IMG/VR virus record: IMGVR_UViG_3300036770_005865
Location: 1 to 51,710 of that record
Direction: 5' to 3' (one strand)
From: a virus
DNA length: 51,710 nucleotides
Numbering within the stretch: the stretch's first letter is position 1; each line of letters opens with the position of its first letter. Position numbers and translations under genes: made by a program. Shown piece by piece: positions 26,598 to 34,785 of the stretch. The notes beneath the pieces were generated by a model, which ran no database searches, was not told the DNA's origin, and saw nothing but the letters and a program-made list of their open reading frames with translations.

Positions 26598-28775
26598 TCA
26601 GCCCTCCACCTCATCCTCCGCCGTTTCCTCCGCACCCACGATCGCCTCACGATCGAGATTCAGAGCCAGCAGCAGAGCGTCACTCTGCATCGCCACATCC
26701 AGATCGATCAGTTGATCGTAGACCTCGAAAAGAGCCAGCGCAGCCCACGCCAGAGGAGCGCGTGCGATCTCCGGACGCACCACCCCATCCAGATACGCCT
26801 TCGCCCTCTCATCGTCATCCCCTTCCGCGTCGTCGAATTTCGGCATCCCACGCTCCACCAGGTGCGCGATCAGACTGCCCCCGTAGCTCATCTCCTCCCA
26901 GAGCGTCCCGAGGATCAGCTCCGTCATCACCTCCTCCGGCGGCGCCTTCTGCAGATCCACCGCCTCCAGCAGCTTCCCGACCAAAGCCGCCGCCACCTTC
27001 TTCTGGCGCACGTGCTTCAGTTGCCAGTCCGACATCGTCGACTTGCTCGATCCGCCGCCATCCGTCTCCACATCCTCATCATCATCATCCCCCGTCACCA
27101 AAGGCGTATTCCTCACACCCGGCCGGTTCGCGAAAGGAGACGCCGAGCCCGACTTCTTCAGCGACAGCTCCGCCAGCTCGATCGCCTTCTCCCTCGTCAG
27201 CAGATAGTGCACCTCCCCCGTCATCGGGCTGCGGCCCACCGTCACCAGCTTCGGATCCACCCCACGGATCATCTCACCCCAGGCCGGGAGAGTATCCTCC
27301 CCCGCGTGGTGCCCCGTTTCCATGTAGCTCGGATACTCCGCCAGCGAGACATACCCGCACGACGTGCTCACCCCGCCAGATCCCCAAGATTGGAAAACAC
27401 GCTTCGCCTCATCCGGCGTCAGCACCTTCGATCCCTTCTCCGACGCCTCCCGCAGCGCCCTCACCGCAAAAGCCTCGCGCTTCTTCTCATAGCAGCTCGG
27501 CATCATACACGAGTTCGCATCCTTGCCCGTGCCACCCTGCGAGCCCCCGCTCAGCGATCCCTGCAGCTCCGCCGCACTCCCCGTGCGGCTCGGGCAATCC
27601 TCACAGGCCCCGCCACAGATCCGTCGACCGCCTTTGTCCGTCATTGCCGGCACCAGATCCTCATCCGCCTGATCCCAGGCACACCCCCGCAGCGACCGCA
27701 TGAAATGCTCCGTCAGCATCCGCGCCGTCTCCCTCACCGTCAGCGGCTCATCCTCCGTCCGATGGTCCGGACGCAGCACCATCCCCGCCGCCTTCTTTCG
27801 CATCGCCTCAGTTGGCAGCTTGCCCACCAGAGCCATCTGCCGCAGACCGATCAGACCCTCCTCATGCGCCCGCCACATCTCCTCCGGCACAAACTGCAAA
27901 TTCAGCCGCTCCGAGACAAACGTCTTCTTCTTCCCGAATCGCGCCGCCAGCGACTCCACCGTGTAGACCGGACGGCCCTCCTCATTGCGGAGATCCAGCA
28001 TTGCCTGGAAGCCCTCCACCTCATCACGCACCCCCACGTCCACCCTCTGCAGATTCTCGATCCACGCCTCCTCCAGCACCGTGCGATCGTCCATCTCACG
28101 CACCAGCAGCTGGATCGACTCCGAGATCGCATCCCCCGCCTCCTTCGCCTTCGCGATCGCCCGGCGTTTCCCCAGCAGACGACGCTGACCGAACACCACC
28201 TCATACGTCCCCTGATACTTGCCCGGCCGCGCCACCGGAGGCTGCACGATGTCGTGCTCCATGATCGAGTCCGCCATCTCCTCGATGTCCGCCTCGTGGA
28301 TCTGCTTCCGCGGATTCAGCGGACACACCACCACCTCCCCGATCGGCACCGTGATCAGCTGCGCCGCCGAGGGCGGCTGCGCGATCTGCACCGCCACCAC
28401 CGCAGCCGGAGCAGGAGCCTTCGCCGCCTCCTCCAGGATGCGCAGCGTCTCCGGCGCATCGTGCACCAACATCCCCTTCTCCACCATCCCTCGATCGATC
28501 AGAGCGTCGAAAATCTTCAAGCCCCACTCCCGCTCCTCCACATACGGAGGCAGCTTCAGAATCACCAAGATCCTCGACCACGAGATTGGCGTCGAGCCCT
28601 TCACCTGCGCCGCCTCCACCACCACCGCCATCAAGTCCGTCTCCAGATCGCGTGGCGCCATCGTCACCGGTTCCTCGATCGAGGCCGGCTCCAGCTTTGC
28701 TGCCATCTTTGCCGACATCTTCGTCGGAGCCTTCGTCATCGCCTTAGTCGTCTTCACTGCTGCTGCTTTTTTCAT
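26598..28775 (-). CDS. Large ParB-like protein with Cys motifs
   Basis: 725 residues; ATG 28775 is chosen because it overlaps the preceding stop (ATGA). The ParB N-domain lies at ~138-250 with CPLNPRK (~151-157), GQRRLLGKRRA (~196-206) and ENLQRVD (~240-246). A helix-turn-helix follows (YTVESLAARFGKKKTFVSERLNL, ~271-293). Around 387-428 there are two Cys pairs (CGGACEDCPSRTG, CMMPSCYEKK), as in plasmid ParB/KorB-like regulators. The last ~200 residues are unassigned. No ParA gene is seen. It may bind the CACGTG palindromes; that link is inference. Confidence 0.8.
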   Translation of the reverse strand: MKKAAAVKTTKAMTKAPTKMSAKMAAKLEPASIEEPVTMAPRDLETDLMAVVVEAAQVKGSTPISWSRILVILKLPPYVEEREWGLKIFDALIDRGMVEKGMLVHDAPETLRILEEAAKAPAPAAVVAVQIAQPPSAAQLITVPIGEVVVCPLNPRKQIHEADIEEMADSIMEHDIVQPPVARPGKYQGTYEVVFGQRRLLGKRRAIAKAKEAGDAISESIQLLVREMDDRTVLEEAWIENLQRVDVGVRDEVEGFQAMLDLRNEEGRPVYTVESLAARFGKKKTFVSERLNLQFVPEEMWRAHEEGLIGLRQMALVGKLPTEAMRKKAAGMVLRPDHRTEDEPLTVRETARMLTEHFMRSLRGCAWDQADEDLVPAMTDKGGRRICGGACEDCPSRTGSAAELQGSLSGGSQGGTGKDANSCMMPSCYEKKREAFAVRALREASEKGSKVLTPDEAKRVFQSWGSGGVSTSCGYVSLAEYPSYMETGHHAGEDTLPAWGEMIRGVDPKLVTVGRSPMTGEVHYLLTREKAIELAELSLKKSGSASPFANRPGVRNTPLVTGDDDDEDVETDGGGSSKSTMSDWQLKHVRQKKVAAALVGKLLEAVDLQKAPPEEVMTELILGTLWEEMSYGGSLIAHLVERGMPKFDDAEGDDDERAKAYLDGVVRPEIARAPLAWAALALFEVYDQLIDLDVAMQSDALLLALNLDREAIVGAEETAEDEVEG

Positions 28776-29374
28776 CGTATCGTTCTTGGTTTGGATGTTC
28801 CCTTGCTCCGGTTGCGGTTGCCCTTCTGCACCCGCGCATAAGTCGCTCTTGCCGCCTCGCTCTTCTGAGCCCCCTCGAAGTGGGGATTCTTCGCCCCCCA
28901 CACCTTCAAAAAGTCCTCCATCTTCTTCTCCCGGGCCCTCGTCGCCGCCTTCGTCTCCCCGAGGATCCATGCCACCTGCGTCGCCGTGCAGCCCCGGATC
29001 AGTTGCTTCGCCACCAGGCGCGTCGCCGCCAGCAGCTTCTTCAGCGCGTCCCAGGGATTGCGAGCCCCCTCCCAGAAATAGCGGAGCAGAGCCCTCGTCG
29101 TGATCAGGCGCACCTCGTGGATCTCCCCGTCGATCTCCTTCCGGAGAAAATCCGCCAGCAGCTCCTCGTCGATCTCCACCCCTTCCGTCCGCGCCATCAG
29201 ATCCGCCACCCGTTCCGCGATCCGCGCCGCCGCGCGCACCACCACCGCCGCCGAGGCCTCCTTTTCTTCAGGCTCCCCTTCCAGCAGCGCCGACAGCGGA
29301 GTCCTGGCATCCGCCACCTCCCTGCGTCCCGCGAAGCGGCTATCGTGATCAGTCACAGCGAATCGGTCGTCCAT
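28772..29374 (-). CDS. Helical protein with possible HTH, first part of replication operon
   Basis: 200 residues. ATG 29374 shares its first base with the previous stop (TGATG), and its own stop overlaps the ParB-like start. The middle is helical (LITTRALLRYFWEGARNPWDALKK). A segment CTATQVAWILGETKAATRAREKKM looks like a helix-turn-helix, and a basic tail (GNRNRSKGTSKPRTIR) follows. A DNA-binding role in replication control is plausible. No family was recognised. Confidence 0.55.
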   Translation of the reverse strand: MDDRFAVTDHDSRFAGRREVADARTPLSALLEGEPEEKEASAAVVVRAAARIAERVADLMARTEGVEIDEELLADFLRKEIDGEIHEVRLITTRALLRYFWEGARNPWDALKKLLAATRLVAKQLIRGCTATQVAWILGETKAATRAREKKMEDFLKVWGAKNPHFEGAQKSEAARATYARVQKGNRNRSKGTSKPRTIR

Positions 29375-29613
29375 CAGTCATTCCCCTCCGGGTGGCGGCG
29401 TGTCGCCGCATATTCCTTGCGTTCCCGCCGGCGACGCATCACCGCGGCGGCATGCAGGCCCATCACCCGACAGGCCCGCTGAAAATCCTGCGCGTAGCCG
29501 TAGCTCACCAGAGCCCGGCGCTTCGCATTCGTGTCCATCCGCGCCCAGTCCAGCGGGATCTTCCGCCCATGCAGCGGCGATCCCTCCGCCGAAAAGCGCT
29601 TCGAGCCGCTCAT
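29374..29613 (-). CDS. Small basic protein, first gene of replication operon
   Basis: 79 residues, ATG at 29613. The C-terminal half is strongly basic (AVMRRRRERKEY), with an overall helical, DNA-binding character. It is translationally coupled to the next gene. Its promoter should lie in the attP region just upstream. No family was recognised. Confidence 0.5.
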   Translation of the reverse strand: MSGSKRFSAEGSPLHGRKIPLDWARMDTNAKRRALVSYGYAQDFQRACRVMGLHAAAVMRRRRERKEYAATRRHPEGND

Positions 29614-29629
29614 CGCGCATCCCCCTTCC

Positions 29630-29650
29630 TGCTTCCAGAGATTGCTACCA
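29630..29650 (+). repeat. attP arm repeat, copy 1 (21 bp)
   Basis: TGCTTCCAGAGATTGCTACC plus A, identical to 29851-29871. The two copies flank the tRNA-derived core, as arm-type integrase or Xis binding sites do. Confidence 0.8.
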
Positions 29651-29676
29651 AGCCCACGTAGTCACCGGCCCACAAT

Positions 29677-29721
29677 CTGGGGGTGTGGGGGTCGCTGGTT
29701 CGAATCCAGTCGTTCCGACCA
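29677..29721 (+). other. attP core: 3' half of a tRNA-Pro(GGG) gene
   Basis: Reads as an anticodon loop CTGGGGG (anticodon GGG), stem strand TGTGG, variable loop GGGTC, T arm GCTGG-TTCGAAT-CCAGT, acceptor strand CGTTCCG and ACCA. The matching 5' half (an acceptor CGGAACG) is not present upstream, so it is not a complete tRNA. Temperate phages carry such a piece to rebuild the host tRNA on integration. An internal attP with phage genes on both sides indicates a circular, unintegrated form. Confidence 0.85.
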
Positions 29722-29756
29722 CTTCTCGGCCTTATCGCAGTAGGGCCGGGAAGTGG
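29719..29756 (+). terminator. Hairpin directly after the tRNA fragment
   Basis: CCACTTCTCGGCC pairs with GGCCGGGAAGTGG (13 bp, one G-U), loop of 12 nt, followed by TTCT. It probably ends transcription of the rebuilt host tRNA-Pro after integration. Confidence 0.6.
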
Positions 29757-29850
29757 TTCTCCCTCCGAATTCGCAGCCCTTTTCGATGTGGAAAACCGGC
29801 ATGCTGAAAGGCCCGTTTTATCAGGGATTGTGCAATCCGTGGCTTGCGTT

Positions 29851-29871
29851 TGCTTCCAGAGATTGCTACCA
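29851..29871 (+). repeat. attP arm repeat, copy 2 (21 bp)
   Basis: Identical to 29630-29650 and ending eight nt before the integrase start codon, so integrase binding here could also control its own expression. Confidence 0.8.
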
Positions 29872-29879
29872 GAGCAGCC

Positions 29880-31010
29880 ATGAAACTGCGGGGCCTCTAC
29901 CGAAAGACCGATTCGGGCGTCTTCTACTACCAGCCACCGATGGCCAAGGGCGTGCGGCCTCGCCCCATCTCCCTGGGCACGAAGATCGAGGAGGAGGCCG
30001 TCGAGGCCTACTACGCCCTCCTCGCCGATGCGAGCGTCGCTTTCAAGAAAGGCACCTTGCGCATGGAGGGCGCCCGCTTCATCGCTGAGAAGCGCGAGGC
30101 GAAACTCCACCGCACCAGCAGTTCGCAGGAGACCGAGCGCGTCCTCGCGGCCGTAGTCGATCTGCTGGGAAATCGCGAGGTCTCCAGCTACACCCACGAG
30201 GACCTGCGGCGCGTCCACAAAGTCTGGCTGCAGCGAGGCCTCAGCTCGGCGACGATCTCCGCCTACCTCGCCCGCTTGCGTGCCTTCTTCACCTGGGCCG
30301 TGCACGAGCGCCTTACCAAGGAGAATCCCATCACCGGCATCAAGATGCCGCGCGATCTGCCGACCCGATCCGAGCGGTATTGCACGAAGGAGGAGCGCGA
30401 TCGACTGATCACCACCGTGCCCGAGGGGCGTCAGGATCTCGCCCTGGTGATGTGGCTCGGCTTCTTTGCCGGCCTGCGCCGGCGCGAGATCGATCAGGCC
30501 CGCCGCGATTGGATCGACCTCGAGGCCGGAGTGATCCACGTGAAGATCACGCCCACCTTCGCGCCGAAGAGCTCGCGAGGCGTGCGCGCCATCCGCATCT
30601 CTCCACGGCTCCATACCTTCCTCAGCGCCTACCTCGAGGCCCCCATGCGCCCCCGGAAGAAGGGGCAGGGAAAGGAGGTGGCTCAGGCCCCCGTGCCGCT
30701 GCCCGCTCTGCAGCCCCACGATTACCTCGTGCGTCCCGATCGGAAGCCCGGCCGCAAGGTGAAGACCCGCGGCAAAAAGGAGAATCGCTACCGCTACGAC
30801 GCGCGCCGACCCTTCCGCGAGCATGCCACCGCCCAGGGCCTGCCTTGGGTGGCCTTCCACACCATGCGCCATACCTTCGCGACTCTGCATGCCCTCGCCG
30901 GCACGCCGATGACGACGCTGGCAAAAGAACTCGGCGACGAGGTCGAGACCGTCTTTCGGCATTACGTGGGTTATCAGAGGGAGGACACTCATTCGGCGGC
31001 GGTGGATTAA
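29880..31010 (+). CDS. int: Tyrosine site-specific integrase (lambda Int class)
   Basis: 376 residues from ATG 29880; an ATG 36 nt upstream is in frame but overlaps the arm repeat. The N-terminal ~60 residues form an arm-binding-like basic domain, a SAM-like core-binding domain lies at ~62-155 and the catalytic domain follows. Active residues are Arg200 (FFAGLRRREI), His327 and Arg330 (FHTMRHTFAT) and Tyr362 (FRHYVGY). The usual second His of LGH is Asp (LGDEVET). An unusual insertion at ~255-310 is very basic. It integrates the phage at host tRNA-Pro(GGG). It converges on the second recombinase with a 4-nt gap. Confidence 0.9.
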   Translation: MKLRGLYRKTDSGVFYYQPPMAKGVRPRPISLGTKIEEEAVEAYYALLADASVAFKKGTLRMEGARFIAEKREAKLHRTSSSQETERVLAAVVDLLGNREVSSYTHEDLRRVHKVWLQRGLSSATISAYLARLRAFFTWAVHERLTKENPITGIKMPRDLPTRSERYCTKEERDRLITTVPEGRQDLALVMWLGFFAGLRRREIDQARRDWIDLEAGVIHVKITPTFAPKSSRGVRAIRISPRLHTFLSAYLEAPMRPRKKGQGKEVAQAPVPLPALQPHDYLVRPDRKPGRKVKTRGKKENRYRYDARRPFREHATAQGLPWVAFHTMRHTFATLHALAGTPMTTLAKELGDEVETVFRHYVGYQREDTHSAAVD

Positions 31011-31014
31011 TGAA

Positions 31015-32004
31015 TCAGGCGACGATCGAGAGCATTTCGAACGGACTCGGCACCCGCTCGGCATCTGGCCGCACGTATCGGGCGGTCGTCTCGATATTCT
31101 TGTGGCCCAGCACTTCCTGCAGATCGCGCATGTGAGCGCCATCCTCGTGAGCGTGCGTCGCCCAAGCATGCCGGAGGCAATGTGGGGTGATGCCCTCGGT
31201 GCCGGCGCGGCGATTGGCCGTCCGCATGGCGCGGCGAACCGTCGATGGCAGGCAATGCCACCAGACCCTGGCTTTTCCGCGAGGATCAATGCAGGGCTGG
31301 CACTGCGGGAAAAGCCAGAACCAGCGCCGCTGAAAGGCCGACTGGGGATTCTTCTTTGCGTAGAGGTGGGGCAGCTTCACCGGCACCCCTTCCATCACCG
31401 CCCTCTTCTGGATCGCCTCGGCAGCCTTCACCTGCTGAGTCAGCCTAGGAATGATTGACGCGGGCAGATTAATGAAACGGTCCTGCTTACCCTTCCCGCC
31501 GATGATCACCAACTTGCCCGAGGCGAGATCCAGGTCCTTCAGGCGGATCGAGAGGGTCTCCGTGACACGAAGCCCGCAGGCGTAAAGCAGGTGGCAGATC
31601 AGTCGAGTCGGATAACCACTTGCATCTGCGACCGCCATCAGGATTTTCCCAGTGTCCTCGCGGCTGGGGGATTGTCGCTTGTGCTCCCCTGTTTTTGAGC
31701 GGAGAGCGTCCACATTCTGCAGCGGAGTTTTTCGCACCTCTCGATAGTAGAAAAGGATCGCGTGAAATTTTGCATTTTGTGTCGATGCCGCCGCACCATC
31801 GCGAGCCACCTGCGTCAGAAATGTCTCGACCTTCTCCTCGGTGCTCGTGCAGGGACGCCACTTCGTATCGCAGATGAAATCAATGAACTTCGAGACCGCG
31901 GGGAGGTAGGATCGCTCCGTTTCGAGCGAATAGCCTTTCGCGCGGATTTTGTCCGCCAGCTTCGTCAGTTCTTGCTCTTTTTGAGCGAGTTGCTTCTCAT
32001 TCAT
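31015..32004 (-). CDS. Integron-type (IntI-like) tyrosine recombinase
   Basis: 329 residues. ATG 32004 overlaps the upstream stop. The catalytic set is complete: Arg146 (YACGLRVTETL), Lys171 (GGKGKQDR), His275 and Arg278 (TPHCLRHAWATH), His301 (LGHKNIETT), Tyr310. Between Lys and His it carries the extra segment known from integron integrases (~219-250): NPQSAFQRRWFWLFPQ, then DPRGKARVW, where IntI has the FP...DPR pattern, and a C-terminal RVPSPFE resembling the IntI end. That segment lets IntI grip folded single-stranded attC sites. No cassette array is seen. It is last in a coupled early operon with an Xis-like gene, so a phage-specific use is likely. Confidence 0.8.
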   Translation of the reverse strand: MNEKQLAQKEQELTKLADKIRAKGYSLETERSYLPAVSKFIDFICDTKWRPCTSTEEKVETFLTQVARDGAAASTQNAKFHAILFYYREVRKTPLQNVDALRSKTGEHKRQSPSREDTGKILMAVADASGYPTRLICHLLYACGLRVTETLSIRLKDLDLASGKLVIIGGKGKQDRFINLPASIIPRLTQQVKAAEAIQKRAVMEGVPVKLPHLYAKKNPQSAFQRRWFWLFPQCQPCIDPRGKARVWWHCLPSTVRRAMRTANRRAGTEGITPHCLRHAWATHAHEDGAHMRDLQEVLGHKNIETTARYVRPDAERVPSPFEMLSIVA

Positions 32005-32417
32005 GGCTTTGAATTATCGTCACCCCCGTGACGTGAATAAGTGTTCTGCCCATGAACCCGACGAACCGAGCACGGCTTGCAGCAGGTCATGAATCCGTTG
32101 TCGAGCGGCCCACCGCAGACGGTGCATTGAGCAGGATCGAGATGGAGACTGCAGCCGCGAACACTCACTCCAGCCTTTCGGAGCGCGAGGCCGAGTTGAT
32201 AGGCCATCCATTCAGCATCGCACGCGGAGTTCGCCTCGTAGTCGAGGAGGAACGATTGATTGTCGATTTTAAGCTCCACTTTCGAGACGCTTTTCGGGCC
32301 GCAGAGCAGATGGAACCAATGCGGTCGATCTTCCGTGACGACGCGCAAGAAGGCAGAACAAGGCACTGGAGCGGAACCGGCTACCGCTCCTTCGTTGGAT
32401 TCAACAGGGTCATTCAT
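32001..32417 (-). CDS. Small Cys-rich protein coupled to the IntI-like recombinase
   Basis: 138 residues, ATG at 32417. The N-terminal part has strands around HWFHLLCGPKSVSKVELKIDNQSFLLDYEANS. The C-terminus has a zinc-ribbon-like set of cysteines (CTVCGGPLDNGFMTCCKPC). It overlaps its upstream neighbour and, by 4 nt, the recombinase gene. A role as DNA-binding partner of the recombinase is possible but not shown. Confidence 0.55.
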   Translation of the reverse strand: MNDPVESNEGAVAGSAPVPCSAFLRVVTEDRPHWFHLLCGPKSVSKVELKIDNQSFLLDYEANSACDAEWMAYQLGLALRKAGVSVRGCSLHLDPAQCTVCGGPLDNGFMTCCKPCSVRRVHGQNTYSRHGGDDNSKP

Positions 32418-32766
32418 AAGTCTTTACAGGGTTCAAGGGTCCGCTCTCAGCCGGTCCCTCAGTTTGGGTGTTCTTTCGTTTCGCGCGCTGGCGGGCACCC
32501 CACTCATCGTGAAGTCCGCCCCAGATCGCGACGAGCGGCTCGTCGTCGCCCGTAATCGCATAAAGCGGAAAAGGACCGCCATCACAGGCCATCCCATCGA
32601 TGAGGACCAAGATGCTGAAAATCACGCCCTCGACCTTTCCCAGCGTCTCCGGCACACGATCTTCGGCCATCCAATAATCACGGATCCGCTCCAAGTTCTC
32701 GATGAACTCCACTTGTAGCTCCTTCGGAGACTTCTGCGGCGCAGCGCCTTCTTCGAGACTGATCAT
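32410..32766 (-). CDS. Small phage protein, helical, unknown function
   Basis: 118 residues from ATG 32766, which overlaps the stop of the Xis-like gene (TAATG). The core, PETLGKVEGVIFSILVLIDG, resembles a small family often found in phage early operons (K.EG..FSIL..LDG), of unknown function. The basic tail (ARQRAKRKNTQ) may be disordered. It is coupled to the Cys-rich gene. Confidence 0.55.
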   Translation of the reverse strand: MISLEEGAAPQKSPKELQVEFIENLERIRDYWMAEDRVPETLGKVEGVIFSILVLIDGMACDGGPFPLYAITGDDEPLVAIWGGLHDEWGARQRAKRKNTQTEGPAESGPLNPVKTYE

Positions 32767-32990
32767 TAGATTGCTCCTCCCTTCGACTGCTGCCCTTGCT
32801 CCGCCCGCTTCATCGCTTCCTCGATTGCCGAGACGCGGTATCGCTTGCTGGTCGCCTTGCGATCCCAGGGCACGAGGCCCCAGTGTTTCTCCAGTTCGCG
32901 CAGGGCCTCGAGGCCGCCAACGTAGATCGCCGCCTCGCGCTGCTGTAGCGAGCCGACCGGAGTGGTTTCGATTTTGAGGAGGCTGCTCAT
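32766..32990 (-). CDS. Excisionase-like winged-helix protein
   Basis: 74 residues from ATG 32990, overlapping the J-protein stop (ATGA). The sequence REAAIYVGG.EALRELEKHWGLVPW...KRYRVSAIEEAMKRAEQ follows the MerR/Xis small winged-helix layout: helix-turn-helix, wing with KRYR, last helix. Such proteins bend att DNA to set recombination direction, or act as regulators. Its place three genes before the IntI-like gene and near int makes recombination control likely. Confidence 0.65.
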   Translation of the reverse strand: MSSLLKIETTPVGSLQQREAAIYVGGLEALRELEKHWGLVPWDRKATSKRYRVSAIEEAMKRAEQGQQSKGGAI

Positions 32991-33661
32991 GATTCGGCGG
33001 TGAAATAAGGGATCGACTGATACTGAGCCCAGAAATCGACACTCATCCGGCGGCTCACATTCTCCGCCGGCCGCGCATCCTGGTATCGATCGCAGCACAC
33101 CAGCGCGTCGCTGTAGGTGCCCAGATCACGGCGGAGGCCTTCGATGCCGATCGTGATGTCGGCCTTTACCGCGAGGAGGCGGCTCTCGATGTAGTTCTCG
33201 CCCTCGATCGGGCGCAGGGTCGCGGGATCTTCCGCGAGCCGGTAGCGGCCGAGCTGCTTCTCGACTTTCGCCAGGGCGGCTTCCATCGCGTTGATCGCTT
33301 CCTCCGTCTTGCGCTTCGCGCGGCCGAGGGCTCGCTTCACCGTTTCGGCGATGTTCACCGTCCGCTCGCTGTGATCCGAGAGCATGCCTTGCAGCACCTC
33401 ATCGAGCGCCTGGAGAAAGCGCGCCTCGCCGGGGCTCATCGTCGTGGCCGCGCCGGCGATCTCGCCCGTCTCATCGTAGCGACGGCGCTTTTCCGGATCC
33501 CCCAGCGTCTCCCAGGCGGCATTGATCGCCTGCAGATCCTCGTCGTTGCCGCCCTTGTCGGGATGCGCCGCCGCGGCCCGCTTGCGGTAGGCGGCCTTGA
33601 TGTCGCGCGGCTTCGCATCGCGAGGTACACCGAGGGTGTCGTAGAGGTCGGGCGTTTTCAT
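32987..33661 (-). CDS. DnaJ-like J-domain protein
   Basis: 224 residues from ATG 33661, overlapping the clamp stop by 4 nt. Residues 1-65 are a full J domain: YDTLGVPRDAKPRDIKAAYRKRAAAAHPDKGG with the HPD motif, then NAAWETLGDPEKRRRYDE. The rest is helical with a coiled-coil stretch (KRKTEEAINAMEAALAKVEKQLG) and no Cys zinc centre. It should deliver a substrate to host DnaK, perhaps to remodel replication complexes. Confidence 0.9.
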   Translation of the reverse strand: MKTPDLYDTLGVPRDAKPRDIKAAYRKRAAAAHPDKGGNDEDLQAINAAWETLGDPEKRRRYDETGEIAGAATTMSPGEARFLQALDEVLQGMLSDHSERTVNIAETVKRALGRAKRKTEEAINAMEAALAKVEKQLGRYRLAEDPATLRPIEGENYIESRLLAVKADITIGIEGLRRDLGTYSDALVCCDRYQDARPAENVSRRMSVDFWAQYQSIPYFTAES

Positions 33662-34785
33662 TGTGCCAATCGCATCGGCATCAGCACGCCGAGGAAGTCT
33701 TCGTTTTCTTCGATGATCTTCAGCGGACCGAGGACCACTCCCTTGTTGTGATCGCTCGTCTCCGGCTCGCATTCGAGCGTGAAGTAGTCGCCGCCCTCGC
33801 GGTTCACCATCTGCTCGAGGTAGGTGATGTTCAGCGCCACCCGCATCTCGCCAGAGTCGCGCACCGTGGGCAGCACCTCCTCCGCCTCGCCGATCTCGGG
33901 CGAAAAGACCTCGATCGTCAGGTGGCCGTCGCGGGCCGTCAGCTTTGCGCTCGTGTCCTTCGAGGTGCGGTAGAGCTTCGCCCAGGCGAGCGCCTTCTGC
34001 ATGGCGAGGCGCTCCACCGAGACCCGGACCGGGCGGTGAAAATTCGGGATCACCTGCTTGAAATTCGGGTAGCTGCCCTCGATCACCTTCGTGAAGTAGC
34101 TCTCGCCCTGGGCGCGGAAGCAGATCCCGCTCGCATCGCCGGCCACCTCCACTCGGGGATGCCGCTCGAGCAGGTCCGCGATCGGAGCCAGAGACTTGTT
34201 TGGCACGATCACCCCGGCGAGCACCGGGATCGGATCCGCGTCCGTGTAGCGCACCTGGGCGAGACGACGTCCATCTGTCGCCACTGTCAGGCCATCGCCC
34301 GAGAGATACATCCCGTTCAGCACGTAGCGGGTCTCCTCCGTGCTCGTGGCAAAGGCGATGCCCCGGATCGCTGCGGCGAGGCGCGCGCCCTCCAGCGACA
34401 CCCATCCGTCGAAGTCCGGGTGCGTCGCGGGAAATTCCACCAGGGGCAGGACATTCATCGAGGCCTTGCGACCGCCCGCCACGATCGTGAGATGGCCGCC
34501 GGCGATCGTCACCCGGGCGCCGTCGCCATTGCAGCGGGCGAGCAGACTGGTCAGCAGGCCGGCCGCGGCACAGGCCCCGGGTCCGGCGCTCTCGATCGAG
34601 ACGGGCAGCGCGATGCTGTGTTGCACATCGAGGTCCGTGCCCTTGGCGATCAGTTGCCCGTCGATCAGCTCGAGCGCGTAGCACGAGAGGATGGGCAGGG
34701 TCGAGTTTTTGCCGATCGAGGCGGAGAGATGGCCGAGGGCGGCCGCGATCTCCTTGCCGTCTCCGGTAAAGGTGAGCTGGCTCAT
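33658..34785 (-). CDS. dnaN: DNA polymerase III beta sliding clamp, phage-encoded
   Basis: 375 residues from ATG 34785, overlapping the upstream stop (ATGA). Three clamp domains are visible: MSQLTFTGDGKEIAAALGHLSASIGKNST (~1-29), the middle domain with LSGDGLTVATDGRRLAQVRY, and the C-terminal domain ending VLMPMRLAQ, the typical MPMRL end that helps form the partner-binding pocket. It rings DNA and tethers polymerases. The gene is of bacterial type and embedded in the phage early operon; it could replace or redirect the host clamp during replication. Confidence 0.9.
   Translation of the reverse strand: MSQLTFTGDGKEIAAALGHLSASIGKNSTLPILSCYALELIDGQLIAKGTDLDVQHSIALPVSIESAGPGACAAAGLLTSLLARCNGDGARVTIAGGHLTIVAGGRKASMNVLPLVEFPATHPDFDGWVSLEGARLAAAIRGIAFATSTEETRYVLNGMYLSGDGLTVATDGRRLAQVRYTDADPIPVLAGVIVPNKSLAPIADLLERHPRVEVAGDASGICFRAQGESYFTKVIEGSYPNFKQVIPNFHRPVRVSVERLAMQKALAWAKLYRTSKDTSAKLTARDGHLTIEVFSPEIGEAEEVLPTVRDSGEMRVALNITYLEQMVNREGGDYFTLECEPETSDHNKGVVLGPLKIIEENEDFLGVLMPMRLAQ

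Larger units (their letters stand above)
29614..29879. other. attP and divergent control region
   Basis: No gene is seen. The stretch holds two copies of a 21-bp repeat, a tRNA-Pro 3' half, a strong hairpin directly after it and a 14-bp palindrome (GGATTG-TG-CAATCC, 29825-29838) before the integrase start. It should carry the promoters of the integrase (rightward) and the replication operon (leftward). Confidence 0.7.

Noticed and set aside
26586-28841. 751-residue plus-strand open frame
   Set aside because: Composition is almost only Arg, His, Leu, Pro and Gln; it is the antisense of the ParB-like gene.
29630-29721. A complete tRNA gene
   Set aside because: Only the 3' half is present; no 5' acceptor strand or D arm pairs with it. 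The CCACA upstream that can pair with TGTGG is two bases out of place.
31015-33100. Integron cassette array or attI/attC sites next to the IntI-like gene
   Set aside because: Both sides of the gene are filled by coupled genes or by the convergent integrase; no GTTRRRY-type imperfect palindromes in array were seen.
33662-34684. Upstream extension of the J-domain reading frame
   Set aside because: The frame is open through the clamp gene, but this part is Arg/Gly-rich shadow; the J domain begins at ATG 33661 with a 4-nt overlap.
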